Positions 9,274-19,158 are shown, counted from the first letter of the stretch. The stretch is 64,000 nt of DNA from Planctomycetaceae bacterium (GCA_016794985.1 JAEUIQ010000103.1:62001-126000), one strand, 5' to 3'. The notes: generated from the sequence alone by a model not told the origin. Translations and numbers: made by a program.

Positions 9274-9870
9274 ATGTATTACTTCCTAGAAGCTTTGTTT
9301 TTGCTTGGAATCGCCATCATCGTCTTGGCTGGCCTATGGCTATTGCTGCGATGTTGGCGATCGCCGCGCCGTCTCTTGCTCCCAGTTTTGTTCGGACTTC
9401 TCGGAGTGGCCGTCATGGCGACTCCCATGATTTACACCCGCGTGGTCGAAACTATTGATCTTGGCGAACGAGAGCGATTGGTTAATGGTGAATTGCATTT
9501 GTCTTTGACTGGTTGGGATCGATCCGGGTACGACTTTCTCGCTCGGAAAGCAAACATCGTCGTATTGCAGATGGCAAACAACGATGTCGACGACGCGACG
9601 TTGCTCTTGTTACAAGGGCAAAGCAAGCTGAAAACACTGGACCTTAATGGCAGTCAAGTTACTGACAAAGGAATGGAAGTATTGGCAGGGTTGAAATCTC
9701 TTGAACAATTACGGCTACGTGGAACCAAGGTGACCGATGCAGGCATGCAGATCCTGTTCGAGAACCTACCTGACTTGCGGCAATTGGACTTACAGGAAAC
9801 GGTGGTAAGCCGCGAGTGTATTGAGGCGTGGAAAACAGCCAAGCCGGGGCGGAGAGTGTTGAAGTCATAG
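9274..9870 (+). CDS. Membrane-anchored leucine-rich-repeat protein
   Basis: 198 residues: two N-terminal membrane helices (about 5-27 and 35-52), then an extracytoplasmic or cytoplasmic domain with three leucine-rich repeats of the ribonuclease-inhibitor type: LKTLDLNGSQVTDKGMEVLAGL, LEQLRLRGTKVTDAGMQIL, and LRQLDLQETVVS. Such short LRR domains usually mediate protein contacts. There is no catalytic motif. It lies 9 bases before the lipase gene, suggesting a shared transcript; a partner relation with the lipase would be a guess. Confidence 0.75.
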   Translation: MYYFLEALFLLGIAIIVLAGLWLLLRCWRSPRRLLLPVLFGLLGVAVMATPMIYTRVVETIDLGERERLVNGELHLSLTGWDRSGYDFLARKANIVVLQMANNDVDDATLLLLQGQSKLKTLDLNGSQVTDKGMEVLAGLKSLEQLRLRGTKVTDAGMQILFENLPDLRQLDLQETVVSRECIEAWKTAKPGRRVLKS

Positions 9871-9879
9871 GAAGAATCG

Positions 9880-10731
9880 ATGTCCGAATCATGGCGGCTT
9901 GACCAATCAGCGACACACGACTCGAACCAAGCGCGGTACCTGGGGCGCGCTTGTGAACTTGCGTATCTTCCGGCCGAGGTGGGCCACTTGGAGTTCAAAA
10001 AACAATTGGGCTTGGAGGCCCAGTTGATCAGCGTCAAAAATACTCAGGTTTATATCGGTCGTTCTGAGCAATCGATCGTTTTGGCATTTCGCGGCTCCGA
10101 GTCGTTTGCGACGATTGATGGATTTCGCGATTGGTTGCTAACGAACGCTCGCAACTTCTTGATATTGCCGGAAGGGCAATTGGGAACGGATTTTGTTGCG
10201 GCAGGGGTTGGGGCCAGATTCCACAGTGGTTTTATGAGTGCGCTGGCGGATATCTGGGATGAAATGTTTGCGGTTGTTGACCGCCACTATTCTGAACAAG
10301 AACGACCGATTTGGGTCACAGGTCACAGTTTGGGCGGGGCAATCGCGTTGCTTTGCGGCTGGCGACTCCAGCAACATTTTTTGAATGTGCACCAAATCTG
10401 CACGTTTGGAGCACCGATGATCGGCAACGAAGCGGCTGCGGCGGCCTTTGTCCGTGAGTTCCCCGATAAAATTTATCGATACGTTGACGTCGGGGACATT
10501 GTTCCTAAACTGCCGACCGTCAGTCTATTTAGCAACTCGTACGCCCACTGCCAACGCGAAATGGTGGTCGGAAACACCGCCGATTCGTCGCTGGTCGAAA
10601 AGCTGCGGTCGTTGGCGCAAGGTACCAAAGAAGAGATCTCGGAAGCGGTGCAGAATTCTCTCTGGAGTGAGATTCGGCACGGGATGCCTTCGCACATGAT
10701 GGGGAACTACCTGTCTCGCTTGGTAAAGTAG
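9880..10731 (+). CDS. Class 3 (Lipase_3) lipase-like protein
   Basis: 283 residues with no signal peptide, so probably cytoplasmic or exported by another route. The nucleophile elbow GHSLGGAIALL (about 148-158) matches Lipase_3, as does the upstream 'IVLAFRGSE' strand with its oxyanion-region motif. The likely catalytic Asp is in 'YVDVGDIVPKLP' and a C-terminal His is in 'PSHMMGNY'. Family members hydrolyse acylglycerols; the substrate here is unknown. AGGAAG precedes the ATG by six bases. A short G/C palindrome (TTCCCC GGT GGGGAA, 10736-10750) follows the stop but has no strong T-run. Confidence 0.85.
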   Translation: MSESWRLDQSATHDSNQARYLGRACELAYLPAEVGHLEFKKQLGLEAQLISVKNTQVYIGRSEQSIVLAFRGSESFATIDGFRDWLLTNARNFLILPEGQLGTDFVAAGVGARFHSGFMSALADIWDEMFAVVDRHYSEQERPIWVTGHSLGGAIALLCGWRLQQHFLNVHQICTFGAPMIGNEAAAAAFVREFPDKIYRYVDVGDIVPKLPTVSLFSNSYAHCQREMVVGNTADSSLVEKLRSLAQGTKEEISEAVQNSLWSEIRHGMPSHMMGNYLSRLVK

Positions 10732-10872
10732 CTGTGTTCCCCGGTGGGGAAGAATTGTTTCGACTTGCCTAGCCAATGGGATCGTTCAATGGCGTAGGAA
10801 TGATCGAACCGATTCGGCACACAGCGGGAAGCATTGATGTAACTCCAATTTTCGAAGAATGGTGACGTTCTG

Positions 10873-11802
10873 ATGAATCCTACTCCCTCCACTGGATCTT
10901 CACGAAAAAAGATCTGGCCAAAATTTGTGCGGGCGGCCTTGGTTCTCGGTCTGATTTTTCTCGGGATCGTATTTTGGGGATGGGCCATGGCTTGGCGATC
11001 GCTGCCTGCGGTGACCCAGTACACACATCTCACGTTGCCAGCAGAGCCCATGAGTGGCGGCTACGGTGATGTCATCGATACGCATGCTCGGCCTTACATC
11101 ATAAAAGTCGAAGATGGAGCAGGCAGTGCCATGATTTATGGCATCGAGCATGTCAAAGATCCGGATGCCCACGAATTGATCGACCTGCGAGAGAAGTTAG
11201 AGGCCTTTGGCCCGACGGTGGTCCTGATTGAAGGCCGACTCGGCTTTTTGCCGCCATTGGTGGCAGACCCTGTCCGGGAATTTGGTGAAAGTGGATTCCT
11301 TTACCAGTGGGCAGTCGAAAAAAGTCTGCCAGTCATGAGTTGGGAACTGCCGCTGGAATCCGAAATCGTCGCCGCCACCAAGTCGCACCAGCTGGAACAA
11401 GCTTGGTTGTACTTTGTTCTCCGTCCGTATTGCAGTAACCTGCGACATGGGCGTCCAGAGTCTCCCGAAGCAGTGCTGCTTGATTTGATCGAGACCCGGG
11501 CGAAATGGCCGCAATTCGGCGCTCTAAAATTTACGATCAAGGACGTTGATCGAATATGGAGTGCAGCATTTCCCGATCGTGATTGGCGCGATGAATCGGA
11601 CCATGATGGACTCCCTGGGTTCTTGAACCAAATAGCCGAACAAGTCAGTCTGGCACGTGATGTCCATCTGTCGCAAATGATCTTGGGGTTGATCAGCGAT
11701 GGGCAACGCGTCTTCGTGGCGGCGGGAAGTGCCCACGCGGTCAAAATTGAACCGGTCATGCGAGCTGCCTACGAGCACGTCGAGTTGATACCGGGAAAGT
11801 AA
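10873..11802 (+). CDS. TraB/TIKI-superfamily membrane-anchored protein
   Basis: 309 residues with one N-terminal membrane helix (about 20-42). The soluble part has the layout of the TraB/TIKI/GumN superfamily: a first GxxH motif in IYGIEHVKD, a conserved acidic strand VVLIEGRLG, and a second GxxH in AAGSAHAVKIEP near the C-terminus. In TIKI proteins these residues bind metal and the enzyme is a protease; for bacterial members activity is mostly unproven. The gene stands between the lipase and the kinase with gaps of about 140 bases on each side. Fold call is moderate, activity is inference. Confidence 0.65.
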   Translation: MNPTPSTGSSRKKIWPKFVRAALVLGLIFLGIVFWGWAMAWRSLPAVTQYTHLTLPAEPMSGGYGDVIDTHARPYIIKVEDGAGSAMIYGIEHVKDPDAHELIDLREKLEAFGPTVVLIEGRLGFLPPLVADPVREFGESGFLYQWAVEKSLPVMSWELPLESEIVAATKSHQLEQAWLYFVLRPYCSNLRHGRPESPEAVLLDLIETRAKWPQFGALKFTIKDVDRIWSAAFPDRDWRDESDHDGLPGFLNQIAEQVSLARDVHLSQMILGLISDGQRVFVAAGSAHAVKIEPVMRAAYEHVELIPGK

Positions 11803-11941
11803 CTCGAGTTGGGTGGCTCGATTCGCCAAGCACGGGTGGTGTGGCGAATTCCGAAAAAGTTCCAAAAACTTTGCGGATAGAGATTCCCGTTTTCGCCTGT
11901 AGAGTTGGGGTTGCTTCTAGACAAGACTTTCGAGACCAGTC

Positions 11942-14428
11942 GTGCGCGAACGCGAGATTTTTATTGAAGCCCGAGCTTTGGGCGACCTTTCCGAGCGAGC
12001 CATGTTTTTGGAGCAAGCCTGTGGTAACGACTTGGAACTTCGCCAGCGGGTCGAACGATTGTTGGCTGCCGATACAAGCCCGGAGTCGCTTCTTGAACGA
12101 TTGGATGCTGCCGCTGAAACGGAACCGATCGGAGAGAAGCCGGGCGATCAAATTGGACCATATCGGCTTTTGAACATCATCGGCGAGGGCGGGTTCGGGG
12201 TCGTTTTTCACGCCCAACAAGATCAGCCGATCCGCCGCGACGTGGCGCTCAAGGTCATTCGGCCGGGGATGGATTCACGGCAAATTGTTTCGCGCTTTGC
12301 CGCGGAACGACAGGCTTTGGCTGTGATGGACCATCCCAATATTGCCAAAGTCTTGGAAGCGAGCACTACGAATTCAGGTCGCCCCTATTTTGTCATGGAA
12401 TTGGTACGCGGTGAACCCATTATCGGTTACTGTCAAAAGAAAAGCTTGGCACTGCGGCAGCGGTTGGAACTATTTATCGAGTTGTGTCATGCGATTGGCC
12501 ACGCGCACAGCAAGGGAATCATTCATCGCGACATCAAGCCGTCCAACGTGTTGGTCACCGTTCTCAACAATCGTGCTACGGTAAAAGTGATTGACTTTGG
12601 TGTTGCAAAAGCAATTTCAAGCCAATGGTCCGAGCGATCCATGCAAACCGCAATGGGCTCGGTGGTTGGTTCGCTCGAATACATGAGCCCGGAACAAGCC
12701 AACCTCAATCCATGGGATATTGATACGCGTAGTGACATCTACTCCCTGGGCGCCTTGTTGTACGAGTTATTGACCGGGACGCCGCCTCTCGACTCGACTC
12801 AGCTCCGGAGAGTGGGGCTCTTGGAAGCACTTCGATTGGTCCGCGAACAAGAACCTCAGCGACCAAGCTACCGCATGAAGTGTGCAGAAATGTCGCAAAG
12901 CGCGGCCAGTGTTCCAGGTGCAAAAATCGATTTTTCAAGTAGTTCGATACGCGGCGATTTGGATTGGATCACACTTAAATCCATCGACAAGAATAGAAAT
13001 CGCCGCTACCAATCGGCTTTAGACTTGGGCGAGGAAGTCCAAAGGTATTTGCACGGCAAGCCGGTGTTAGCGCACCCGCCCAGTACACTTTACTACGTTC
13101 GTAAACACCTCCTTCGAAACTATCGAGCGTGGATCCTTACGGCGATGTCGTTGACGCTGATCGGATGGTTTGCGTTTTGGCAGTGGAATGCTCGACTCCA
13201 ACAAGCTCAGCAGAATTTGGTTCATGTGCAACGCGTGCAATTAGCGTTAGGCAATGCCAGCGCCATGTTGGTTGCCGCAGAAGAATCTACTATTGGCCAA
13301 TCCGCGCCATGGACTGCCGCGCGGGCAGCCGTTGGTCGTTTGCAGGAACTTATGGAGATCCACCCGGTTGATGCTCCAACTGATTCCTCCGTTGCTTTAT
13401 TCTTGGCTAACTTCCAACAACGGGATCGAAGCCGTCGTTTGGCAGAACAGATCGAGCAGGTTGTGATGATGAGTGCGACCCAGCCGGACTTGTCAAATTG
13501 GGAACAGATGGATGAACAATTCCAAGAGCTGTTTTTGCATGAAGGCATCGATCCCGAGCGTCAATCACCGCAAGAAGTTGCAACGGCCATTCGAACGCAT
13601 GTGTCTGCCGTGCCATTGACCGATGCCTTAGAGTTATGGATCGGGACAAAAGGCCAGATCAGTGCTTTGGGAGGTGTTAAAGCTACCGCTGCCAACATGC
13701 AACCAATGGCAGAAGCGATGCTGGCAGCAGACTCAGACCCGGTGCGTTCTGGCATCCGAAAACTGCTCTATTCGGGCAAGCGATTCAGCGGCGCAGACGT
13801 GGACGCGGTCATTGCCGGCCAAGACCTCGGCAATCAATCTCCTCGAACGTTATCGTGGCTCGCCACCATGTACCACTCGGCCGGTGCCAGCGATTTGGCT
13901 GATGCGATCTTCTATCGGGCGTTGGATCAGTTCCCGGACGACTTCATGTTGAATTTCGACTTCGCGTACACGCTGGAAAATCAACAACGTTGGCCTGAAG
14001 CGATTCGTTATTTCCTTCGATGCACGGCGCTCCGCCCCGAGGTGGCCGGGGTATGGCGAGCCTTAGGAAATGCCTACCAGCAGAATGGCGAATTGTCTCG
14101 CGCTACCGAAGCATTAACGAAAGCCGCTCGTCTTGCGCCCCGACATTGGCCGACGCAAATCGATTTGGGCAAGTTGTTAGTGCAGCAAGGTCAGTATCTC
14201 GAGGCCGAAACCCTGTTGGCTCAAGCGTCGAAAAATGATTGCGATGTGCCGGCATTGTTTTTGACGTTAGCGGAGGCTTATTTCCAATTGAAAAGATTTG
14301 AAGACGCTTTGATCGCCATCACGAACTGCGAAGCATGTAATCAAAAGCAGCCTCGTCTCGCCGTGGACCCCAGTGAACTCAAAATCAAATGCCAGCAAGC
14401 CATCGATCAACAATCTCCTAAACCTTAA
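11942..14428 (+). CDS. Serine/threonine protein kinase with TPR domain
   Basis: 828 residues from a GTG start. The short N-terminal helical region (1-60, 'FIEARALGDLSERAMFLEQAC') is typical of planctomycete kinases encoded near ECF sigma factors. The kinase domain follows (about 73-370): GEGGFGVVF, VALKVI, HRDIKPSN, DFGVAK, a SPEQA activation-loop end. A membrane helix (about 396-414) separates it from a large region whose last 200 residues hold tetratricopeptide repeats ('YRALDQFPDDFMLNFDFAYTLENQQRWPEAIRYF'). It therefore probably senses or scaffolds at the membrane. An SRPBCC membrane protein begins 19 bases downstream and an ECF sigma factor converges on the pair, a familiar planctomycete regulatory neighbourhood. 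Confidence 0.92.
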   Translation: MREREIFIEARALGDLSERAMFLEQACGNDLELRQRVERLLAADTSPESLLERLDAAAETEPIGEKPGDQIGPYRLLNIIGEGGFGVVFHAQQDQPIRRDVALKVIRPGMDSRQIVSRFAAERQALAVMDHPNIAKVLEASTTNSGRPYFVMELVRGEPIIGYCQKKSLALRQRLELFIELCHAIGHAHSKGIIHRDIKPSNVLVTVLNNRATVKVIDFGVAKAISSQWSERSMQTAMGSVVGSLEYMSPEQANLNPWDIDTRSDIYSLGALLYELLTGTPPLDSTQLRRVGLLEALRLVREQEPQRPSYRMKCAEMSQSAASVPGAKIDFSSSSIRGDLDWITLKSIDKNRNRRYQSALDLGEEVQRYLHGKPVLAHPPSTLYYVRKHLLRNYRAWILTAMSLTLIGWFAFWQWNARLQQAQQNLVHVQRVQLALGNASAMLVAAEESTIGQSAPWTAARAAVGRLQELMEIHPVDAPTDSSVALFLANFQQRDRSRRLAEQIEQVVMMSATQPDLSNWEQMDEQFQELFLHEGIDPERQSPQEVATAIRTHVSAVPLTDALELWIGTKGQISALGGVKATAANMQPMAEAMLAADSDPVRSGIRKLLYSGKRFSGADVDAVIAGQDLGNQSPRTLSWLATMYHSAGASDLADAIFYRALDQFPDDFMLNFDFAYTLENQQRWPEAIRYFLRCTALRPEVAGVWRALGNAYQQNGELSRATEALTKAARLAPRHWPTQIDLGKLLVQQGQYLEAETLLAQASKNDCDVPALFLTLAEAYFQLKRFEDALIAITNCEACNQKQPRLAVDPSELKIKCQQAIDQQSPKP

Positions 14429-14447
14429 CCGTAAACGGAAAATTCAA

Positions 14448-15290
14448 ATGAAAATCATCAAGCAAATCGTTGCCGGATTCGTTGGTCTTGTGGCGGGCGG
14501 CGGATGTGTCGGACTCATCGAGTCCTTTGGTCACCGACTCAATCCACCGCCGGCCGACTTGGATTTCAACAATCGAGCCCAACTAGAAACATGGATTCAG
14601 ACCCTTCCCACGTCGGCGTTCGCGATGGTCGTCATCGCTTGGGCCGTTGGTGCTCTGCTTGGGCCGATGGTGGCGCGGTTGCTCAGTCCCCGTCGTGGAG
14701 CATTTCCGGCAATTTTGGTGTGGGGGTTATTGGGACTTGCGACGGTCATGAATCTCATCTCAATTCCGCATCCGTGGTGGATGTGGCCTGCGGGAATGGG
14801 TGTGTGGTTGATCTTTGGTTTACTGGGACTAGCACTTTCCGCACCCCGGTCAATCGAGACGACATGCGTCCGGTTGATCGCCGCACCTGTAGACCGAGTC
14901 TTTCAAACCGTGGCACTACCCGATCGATTTTGCGCTGCCATTCCCGATATTGTGAAAATCGAAATCGTGTCCGAAATCCAATCAGGGATAGGAACTCGCT
15001 TCCGCGAGACTCGCCTAATGAATGGCAAACCAACCGTTGCTGAAATGCAAGTTACCGAGTTTCACGAGAACAAAACAGTACGGCTCGTGGCGGACATGGC
15101 AGGCACAAATTGGGACACGAGATTTGATCTCCAGCCGCAAGGTAACGCAACCGAATTGAAAATGCAATTAGTTGCGACCCCGCAGAATCTACTGTCGCGT
15201 TTGGCGACTCCGATGATGATCGGCATGATCGGAAAAGCCATCAGCGGCGACATGGACCACGTGAAAGCCTACTGCGAAAAGGTGACTTGA
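14448..15290 (+). CDS. Membrane protein with C-terminal SRPBCC domain
   Basis: 280 residues from the ATG at 14448 (GGAAA upstream). The earlier in-frame ATG at 14373 lies inside the kinase gene and adds only a Lys/Asn-rich stretch. Three to four membrane helices span about 8-25, 52-75, 85-105 and 108-130. The cytosolic or periplasmic C-terminal half (about 138-280) begins 'TTCVRLIAAPVDRVFQTVALPDRFCAAIPDI' and matches the START/SRPBCC ligand-binding fold, which binds hydrophobic ligands. Position directly after the kinase suggests co-expression. The ligand is unknown. Confidence 0.75.
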   Translation: MKIIKQIVAGFVGLVAGGGCVGLIESFGHRLNPPPADLDFNNRAQLETWIQTLPTSAFAMVVIAWAVGALLGPMVARLLSPRRGAFPAILVWGLLGLATVMNLISIPHPWWMWPAGMGVWLIFGLLGLALSAPRSIETTCVRLIAAPVDRVFQTVALPDRFCAAIPDIVKIEIVSEIQSGIGTRFRETRLMNGKPTVAEMQVTEFHENKTVRLVADMAGTNWDTRFDLQPQGNATELKMQLVATPQNLLSRLATPMMIGMIGKAISGDMDHVKAYCEKVT

Positions 15291-15301
15291 GTCAAAACGA
15301 G

Positions 15302-15853
15302 TTAAGTCGCTTTCATTCGATCATGCAGCCATGCTTTGCCGTAACTCCATAAGTCCTGGGCGGTTCTTGGCGAGACGCCCAGGATATCCGCGATCTCAGA
15401 CATCTTGAATCCGGCGAACACTCGCAGCTTGACCAATTGAGCAGCGGCCGGGTCTTGTGATTGTAGTTTGTCCAGCAGATCGTTGATCACCAGCAGTTCT
15501 TCTGCAGAGCCTTCGATGGCAAACAATTCGATCGGAAGATCGGCCTGTTGCCATTCCCCGCCACGCTTTTGTGAGTTTCGTCGGCGTGCGGCATCTATTA
15601 AGATTCGTCGCATTGCTTCGGCAGCGGCAGCAAAGAAATGGGCTCGATTCTGCCACTCGTTCTCTTGGTTTGCGCAAATTCGCAAGTAAACTTCGTTCAC
15701 AAGTTCGGTGGCTTGCACGCAATTCCAGCGTTCTTGCCGTAGCTTCTCGCGCGCCATCTGGTGCAACTCTTGAAACAATGCGTCAACCAAGGCCGGGGCT
15801 GACTCGGCATGATTGTTGGCCAACGAGTTCAATAAACGGGTTAGCTCAGGCAT
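15302..15853 (-). CDS. ECF-type RNA polymerase sigma factor (TIGR02999-like)
   Basis: 183 residues. Region 2 includes 'CVQATELVNEVYLRI' and 'RAHFFAAAAEAMRRILIDAARRR', the hallmark of the planctomycete-rich Sig-70_X6 group; region 4 has the helix-turn-helix 'GFKMSEIADILGVSPRTAQDLW'. These factors are often paired with membrane kinases having TPR or WD40 repeats, and such a kinase lies convergently next door (11942-14428). The gene starts nine bases after the stop of the hydrolase upstream, so the two are likely cotranscribed. No anti-sigma gene is visible, which fits the group's proposed control by phosphorylation. Confidence 0.92.
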   Translation of the reverse strand: MPELTRLLNSLANNHAESAPALVDALFQELHQMAREKLRQERWNCVQATELVNEVYLRICANQENEWQNRAHFFAAAAEAMRRILIDAARRRNSQKRGGEWQQADLPIELFAIEGSAEELLVINDLLDKLQSQDPAAAQLVKLRVFAGFKMSEIADILGVSPRTAQDLWSYGKAWLHDRMKAT

Positions 15854-15862
15854 GGCGTTGGT

Positions 15863-17653
15863 TCACCGATGTTGCTGAAGCCAATGGTCGATGGTTTCCA
15901 AGAGTAGTGGCGCCAGCGTTTCTTCGATCGTTGCATATTTGGAAATGGCGCCATTGTCGCAAGTCTGGAACAAATGGTTCAAGGCCGGCAATTCCCGAAT
16001 CGTCACTTGGTGGTTGCCGCCTTCCTTTAGTGCGGTTTCGATCTTGGGTAAGTTGAGTTTGGGATCAACTTGCAAGTCGTGTCCACCGTTGATTGCCAAC
16101 ACAGGGCAGCGAACTTTTTGTAACGTGGGTGCGGGTTCATATGTCAAAAAAAAGCGAAACCAGGGCGAATTGATTTGAGCCAGTCCGCTTCGAATCCCAA
16201 CTTTCAGGTTGTTGCGTTCCTCATCAGAGAGCTCTGGGTTTTTGGCCAAGATCTTTTGCTCCAAGTCTTCACTGACCTTGTCCAGCATGGTCTTGTCCCA
16301 CACGGTGGTCGAGTTTTCCTTGATCGCCGCAAACAGGTGTTCTTGGACTGTTCGTTGCATCTCCATGGCTTTGGCATCGCCGCCTTCTGCCGCGACAATT
16401 AGTTGGCCTTGCGAATACAAGATTTGTTCGCCGTTGACTCCGGGGCCGGCCATCAAAATGATCCAAGCAATGTCGGGGTCCTGCGCTGCTACCATTGGCG
16501 CGATCATTCCACCTTCACTGTGGCCAATCAAGCCGATTTGCTCTGGATGGATTTCGGTCCTGGTCCGCGCGAAACGAACCGCAGCTGCGACATCGTCGGC
16601 GAGATCTTTGGTGGTAGCCGTAGCATGATCCCCGGCTGAATTCCCAACGCCACGTTCGTCGTACCGCAACACGGCCATGCCGCGACGCGTCAAATGATCC
16701 GCCAGTACCCAGAACGGTTTGTGGTCGAACAAGGTACTGTCACGATCCTGCGGTCCCGAGCCACTAATCAAAATCGCCAACGGAAACTTGTCGCCATTTT
16801 CCGGCAATGTCAACGTTCCAGATAAGTTGGTTTCCGGTTCGGCTGACGGAAACGACACTTCAACCGTTCGATACGGAAATGGTGGTTGTGGGTTTTGAGG
16901 GCGTTTTGGTGTCGCAACGCTCGGGGAAGTGGGGGCCGCAACTTTCTTCCATTCCAACTCCAAGGGCAAGCCTTGAGACCATTTACCCTTGATCGACTCG
17001 CCGTCGGATGTGAATTCTCCCTCGAATTTACCCTTCAAAGCAGGGATATCAAGAGAAAAGCTTTGATCAGCGATTGTGCCCTTGGCGATAAATCCACCAA
17101 CCTTCTGCGAAACGCTATCTACGAAATACTCCGTTTTCCCATCTCCAATGTGATAAACGCGCAAACGCATCAAGAGCTTTTGAAAGCCAACATTTAAAGT
17201 GCCTTCCCAGACCTCCGAGGGGACATCCTGGGGATGTTCGTCGCGTCGTTCGAATCGCAAGGGTATTCGTAGGTTTCGTTGTTCCCACGTTCCATTCGAG
17301 ACACCCGTGGTTTCATCCATGGGCCCGCGATACCTGGCTTGCGAAGCAGGCAGGTCAAACTCGAGCTTTGTTTCGTCAGCGACATAATTGGTCAGGGAAA
17401 ACTTCGCGTCGCCTTCGTCCAGGCTTTGTAGCGTTGCCTCGACTTGATCGCTGGATGAGGGCTTGGCAGTGACAATAAAGCGAAATTGACGACCCTCGAC
17501 GGCCATCTTGCCATACCAAAACGTCGTCGGCTCGGCAATTTGATCTTGTGAATGGCAAACGCCAGTCCGGGAAACAAAAAACGAGACGGCTACGAGCCAA
17601 AGCAATTTCAACTGGATCGGGTAGCCATTCGAAAAAAGAGCAAGATTGGCCAT
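15863..17653 (-). CDS. Secreted alpha/beta hydrolase (peptidase S9-like)
   Basis: 596 residues with a signal peptide (core LKLLWLVAVSFFVS). The first 260 residues form a beta-rich domain of unknown role ('FWYGKMAVEGRQFRFIV' and a second similar block). The C-terminal half is an alpha/beta hydrolase: oxyanion region ISGSGPQDRD, nucleophile elbow GHSEGGMIAP, probable acid in NGGHDLQVDP and His in PALNHLFQ. The arrangement is that of exported acyl-peptidase/esterase-like enzymes with 'YDERGVGNS'. The substrate cannot be inferred. It is upstream of the ECF sigma gene on the same strand. Confidence 0.85.
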   Translation of the reverse strand: MANLALFSNGYPIQLKLLWLVAVSFFVSRTGVCHSQDQIAEPTTFWYGKMAVEGRQFRFIVTAKPSSSDQVEATLQSLDEGDAKFSLTNYVADETKLEFDLPASQARYRGPMDETTGVSNGTWEQRNLRIPLRFERRDEHPQDVPSEVWEGTLNVGFQKLLMRLRVYHIGDGKTEYFVDSVSQKVGGFIAKGTIADQSFSLDIPALKGKFEGEFTSDGESIKGKWSQGLPLELEWKKVAAPTSPSVATPKRPQNPQPPFPYRTVEVSFPSAEPETNLSGTLTLPENGDKFPLAILISGSGPQDRDSTLFDHKPFWVLADHLTRRGMAVLRYDERGVGNSAGDHATATTKDLADDVAAAVRFARTRTEIHPEQIGLIGHSEGGMIAPMVAAQDPDIAWIILMAGPGVNGEQILYSQGQLIVAAEGGDAKAMEMQRTVQEHLFAAIKENSTTVWDKTMLDKVSEDLEQKILAKNPELSDEERNNLKVGIRSGLAQINSPWFRFFLTYEPAPTLQKVRCPVLAINGGHDLQVDPKLNLPKIETALKEGGNHQVTIRELPALNHLFQTCDNGAISKYATIEETLAPLLLETIDHWLQQHR

Positions 17654-17835
17654 GTCTACTACCTTGGTGAAAAATGTTCCGGACCGTCATTGTAAGGGCA
17701 GCGAATCAAGCGAGCCATTACGGGGGAAGGTGCGACGCTCGAGTGGAACCGTATTGGCTGCCGAGGCGTTCCGACCAAGCCGCCGCGAAAGCCAGTGTGC
17801 AGGCCGTAACGACGTCGATGCACGCAAGGTTTCGA

Positions 17836-19131
17836 TCAAGAAAAGCGTTTGACAACCAGCGAGATGTTTTGTCCCCCAAAGCCAAAGCTGTTGCTCAGTG
17901 CGACATCGCATTTGGCTGCTCTCGCGACATTGGGGACGTAATCCAGGTCACAAAGTGGATCTGGATTCTCATAATTGATGGTTGGTGGGAGAATTCGGTC
18001 GCGAATGGCCAACAAGCAAACAATCGTTTCCGTTACTCCCGCGGCGGCGATCAAGTGCCCCATCATGCTTTTGGTGCTGCTGACAGGCGTTTGGGCAGCC
18101 CGGGCTCCAAACACTTCACGACAGGCTCGCGATTCGACCTTGTCGTTAACGGTCGTTGACGTTCCGTGGGCGTTCACGTAATCGATATCGCTCGGTTCCA
18201 ATCCCGCATCTGCAATCGCCATCTTCATGCAGGCAATGGCACCACGCCCTTCGGGATGAATGTCCGTGATTCGGTAAGCATCGGCGGTTGAACCATAGCC
18301 CGCAATCTCGCCGTAAATCTTGGCTCCACGGGCTAAAGCGTGTTCCAATTCTTCCAGAACCACCATCCCGGAACCTTCGCCGATAACGAAACCGTCACGT
18401 AGGCGATCAAAGGGACGACTCGCTTTGGTCGGTTCGGAATTGTTGGTTGACAAAGCAGTCAATAAATTGAACCCGGTAATTCCGAACGGGTGAATCATGC
18501 TATGGGTTCCGCCCGCTAACATGACATCGGCTTGATCGCTACGAATAATCTCGGTCGCTTCTCCGATGGCTTGGCTACTTGCGGCACAGGCGGTCAGACA
18601 GTTGACATTAGGACCTTGGGCATTAAACATTGCGGCCAAGTGACCCACCGGCATGTTGGGCTCTTGTTCCAGTTCTTGAATTGGGTTCACCGTGCGAACA
18701 CCAGTTTCGACGTAACGCGAAAGATCGAGCGTTCCCTCCGGCGTAATGCTCGCGGCAATCATGGTGGCGAACGTGTGGAAATCCTGATTTCCTTCCCCGC
18801 TACCTAGATAAACGCCAAAACGCATTGGATCCGAGATCGATGCGAGAACTCCCGAGTCTTGAATGGCTTGGTAAGCGGCCCCGGCAGCAAATTTGGTGTG
18901 TCGTCCGCGAAATTTCCAAACTTCCGGGTCGACTCCAATGCTGGTCACGTCCCAATTGCGAATTTCTGCCGCGATTTTGGTCGGAAAACGACTCGCGTCA
19001 AAGAGCGTGATCTCGCCCACGCCGCTGGCGCTTTGCTTCAGCTTGTCCCACATGGTTTCTACGTCGTGGCCCAGTGGATTAATGACACCCATGCCGGTGA
19101 CCACTACGCGACGTTTCGTTCGAGAAATCAT
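17836..19131 (-). CDS. FabF-type beta-ketoacyl-ACP synthase
   Basis: 431 residues, a condensing enzyme that extends acyl-ACP with malonyl-ACP. The active-site Cys is in NCLTACAASSQAIG, the two His are in NAHGTSTTVND and 'MMGHLIAAAG', and the Gly-rich end is SNSFGFGGQN. N-terminal 'RRVVVTGMGVINPLG' is standard. GGATCC lies just before the ATG. It is the last of four genes on the same strand: FabZ-like, ACP, FabZ-like, FabF-like, with gaps of 79, 27 and 27 bases. Such self-contained sets normally make a special acyl chain instead of bulk fatty acids; the product cannot be read from the sequence. Confidence 0.92.
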   Translation of the reverse strand: MISRTKRRVVVTGMGVINPLGHDVETMWDKLKQSASGVGEITLFDASRFPTKIAAEIRNWDVTSIGVDPEVWKFRGRHTKFAAGAAYQAIQDSGVLASISDPMRFGVYLGSGEGNQDFHTFATMIAASITPEGTLDLSRYVETGVRTVNPIQELEQEPNMPVGHLAAMFNAQGPNVNCLTACAASSQAIGEATEIIRSDQADVMLAGGTHSMIHPFGITGFNLLTALSTNNSEPTKASRPFDRLRDGFVIGEGSGMVVLEELEHALARGAKIYGEIAGYGSTADAYRITDIHPEGRGAIACMKMAIADAGLEPSDIDYVNAHGTSTTVNDKVESRACREVFGARAAQTPVSSTKSMMGHLIAAAGVTETIVCLLAIRDRILPPTINYENPDPLCDLDYVPNVARAAKCDVALSNSFGFGGQNISLVVKRFS

Positions 19132-19158
19132 AGGATCCTTTGAAGTGTAAACAGTGGG

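Noticed and set aside
10736..10750. Rho-independent terminator after the lipase gene
   Set aside because: The 6-bp stem with a 3-base loop has no following T-run, so termination is not supported.
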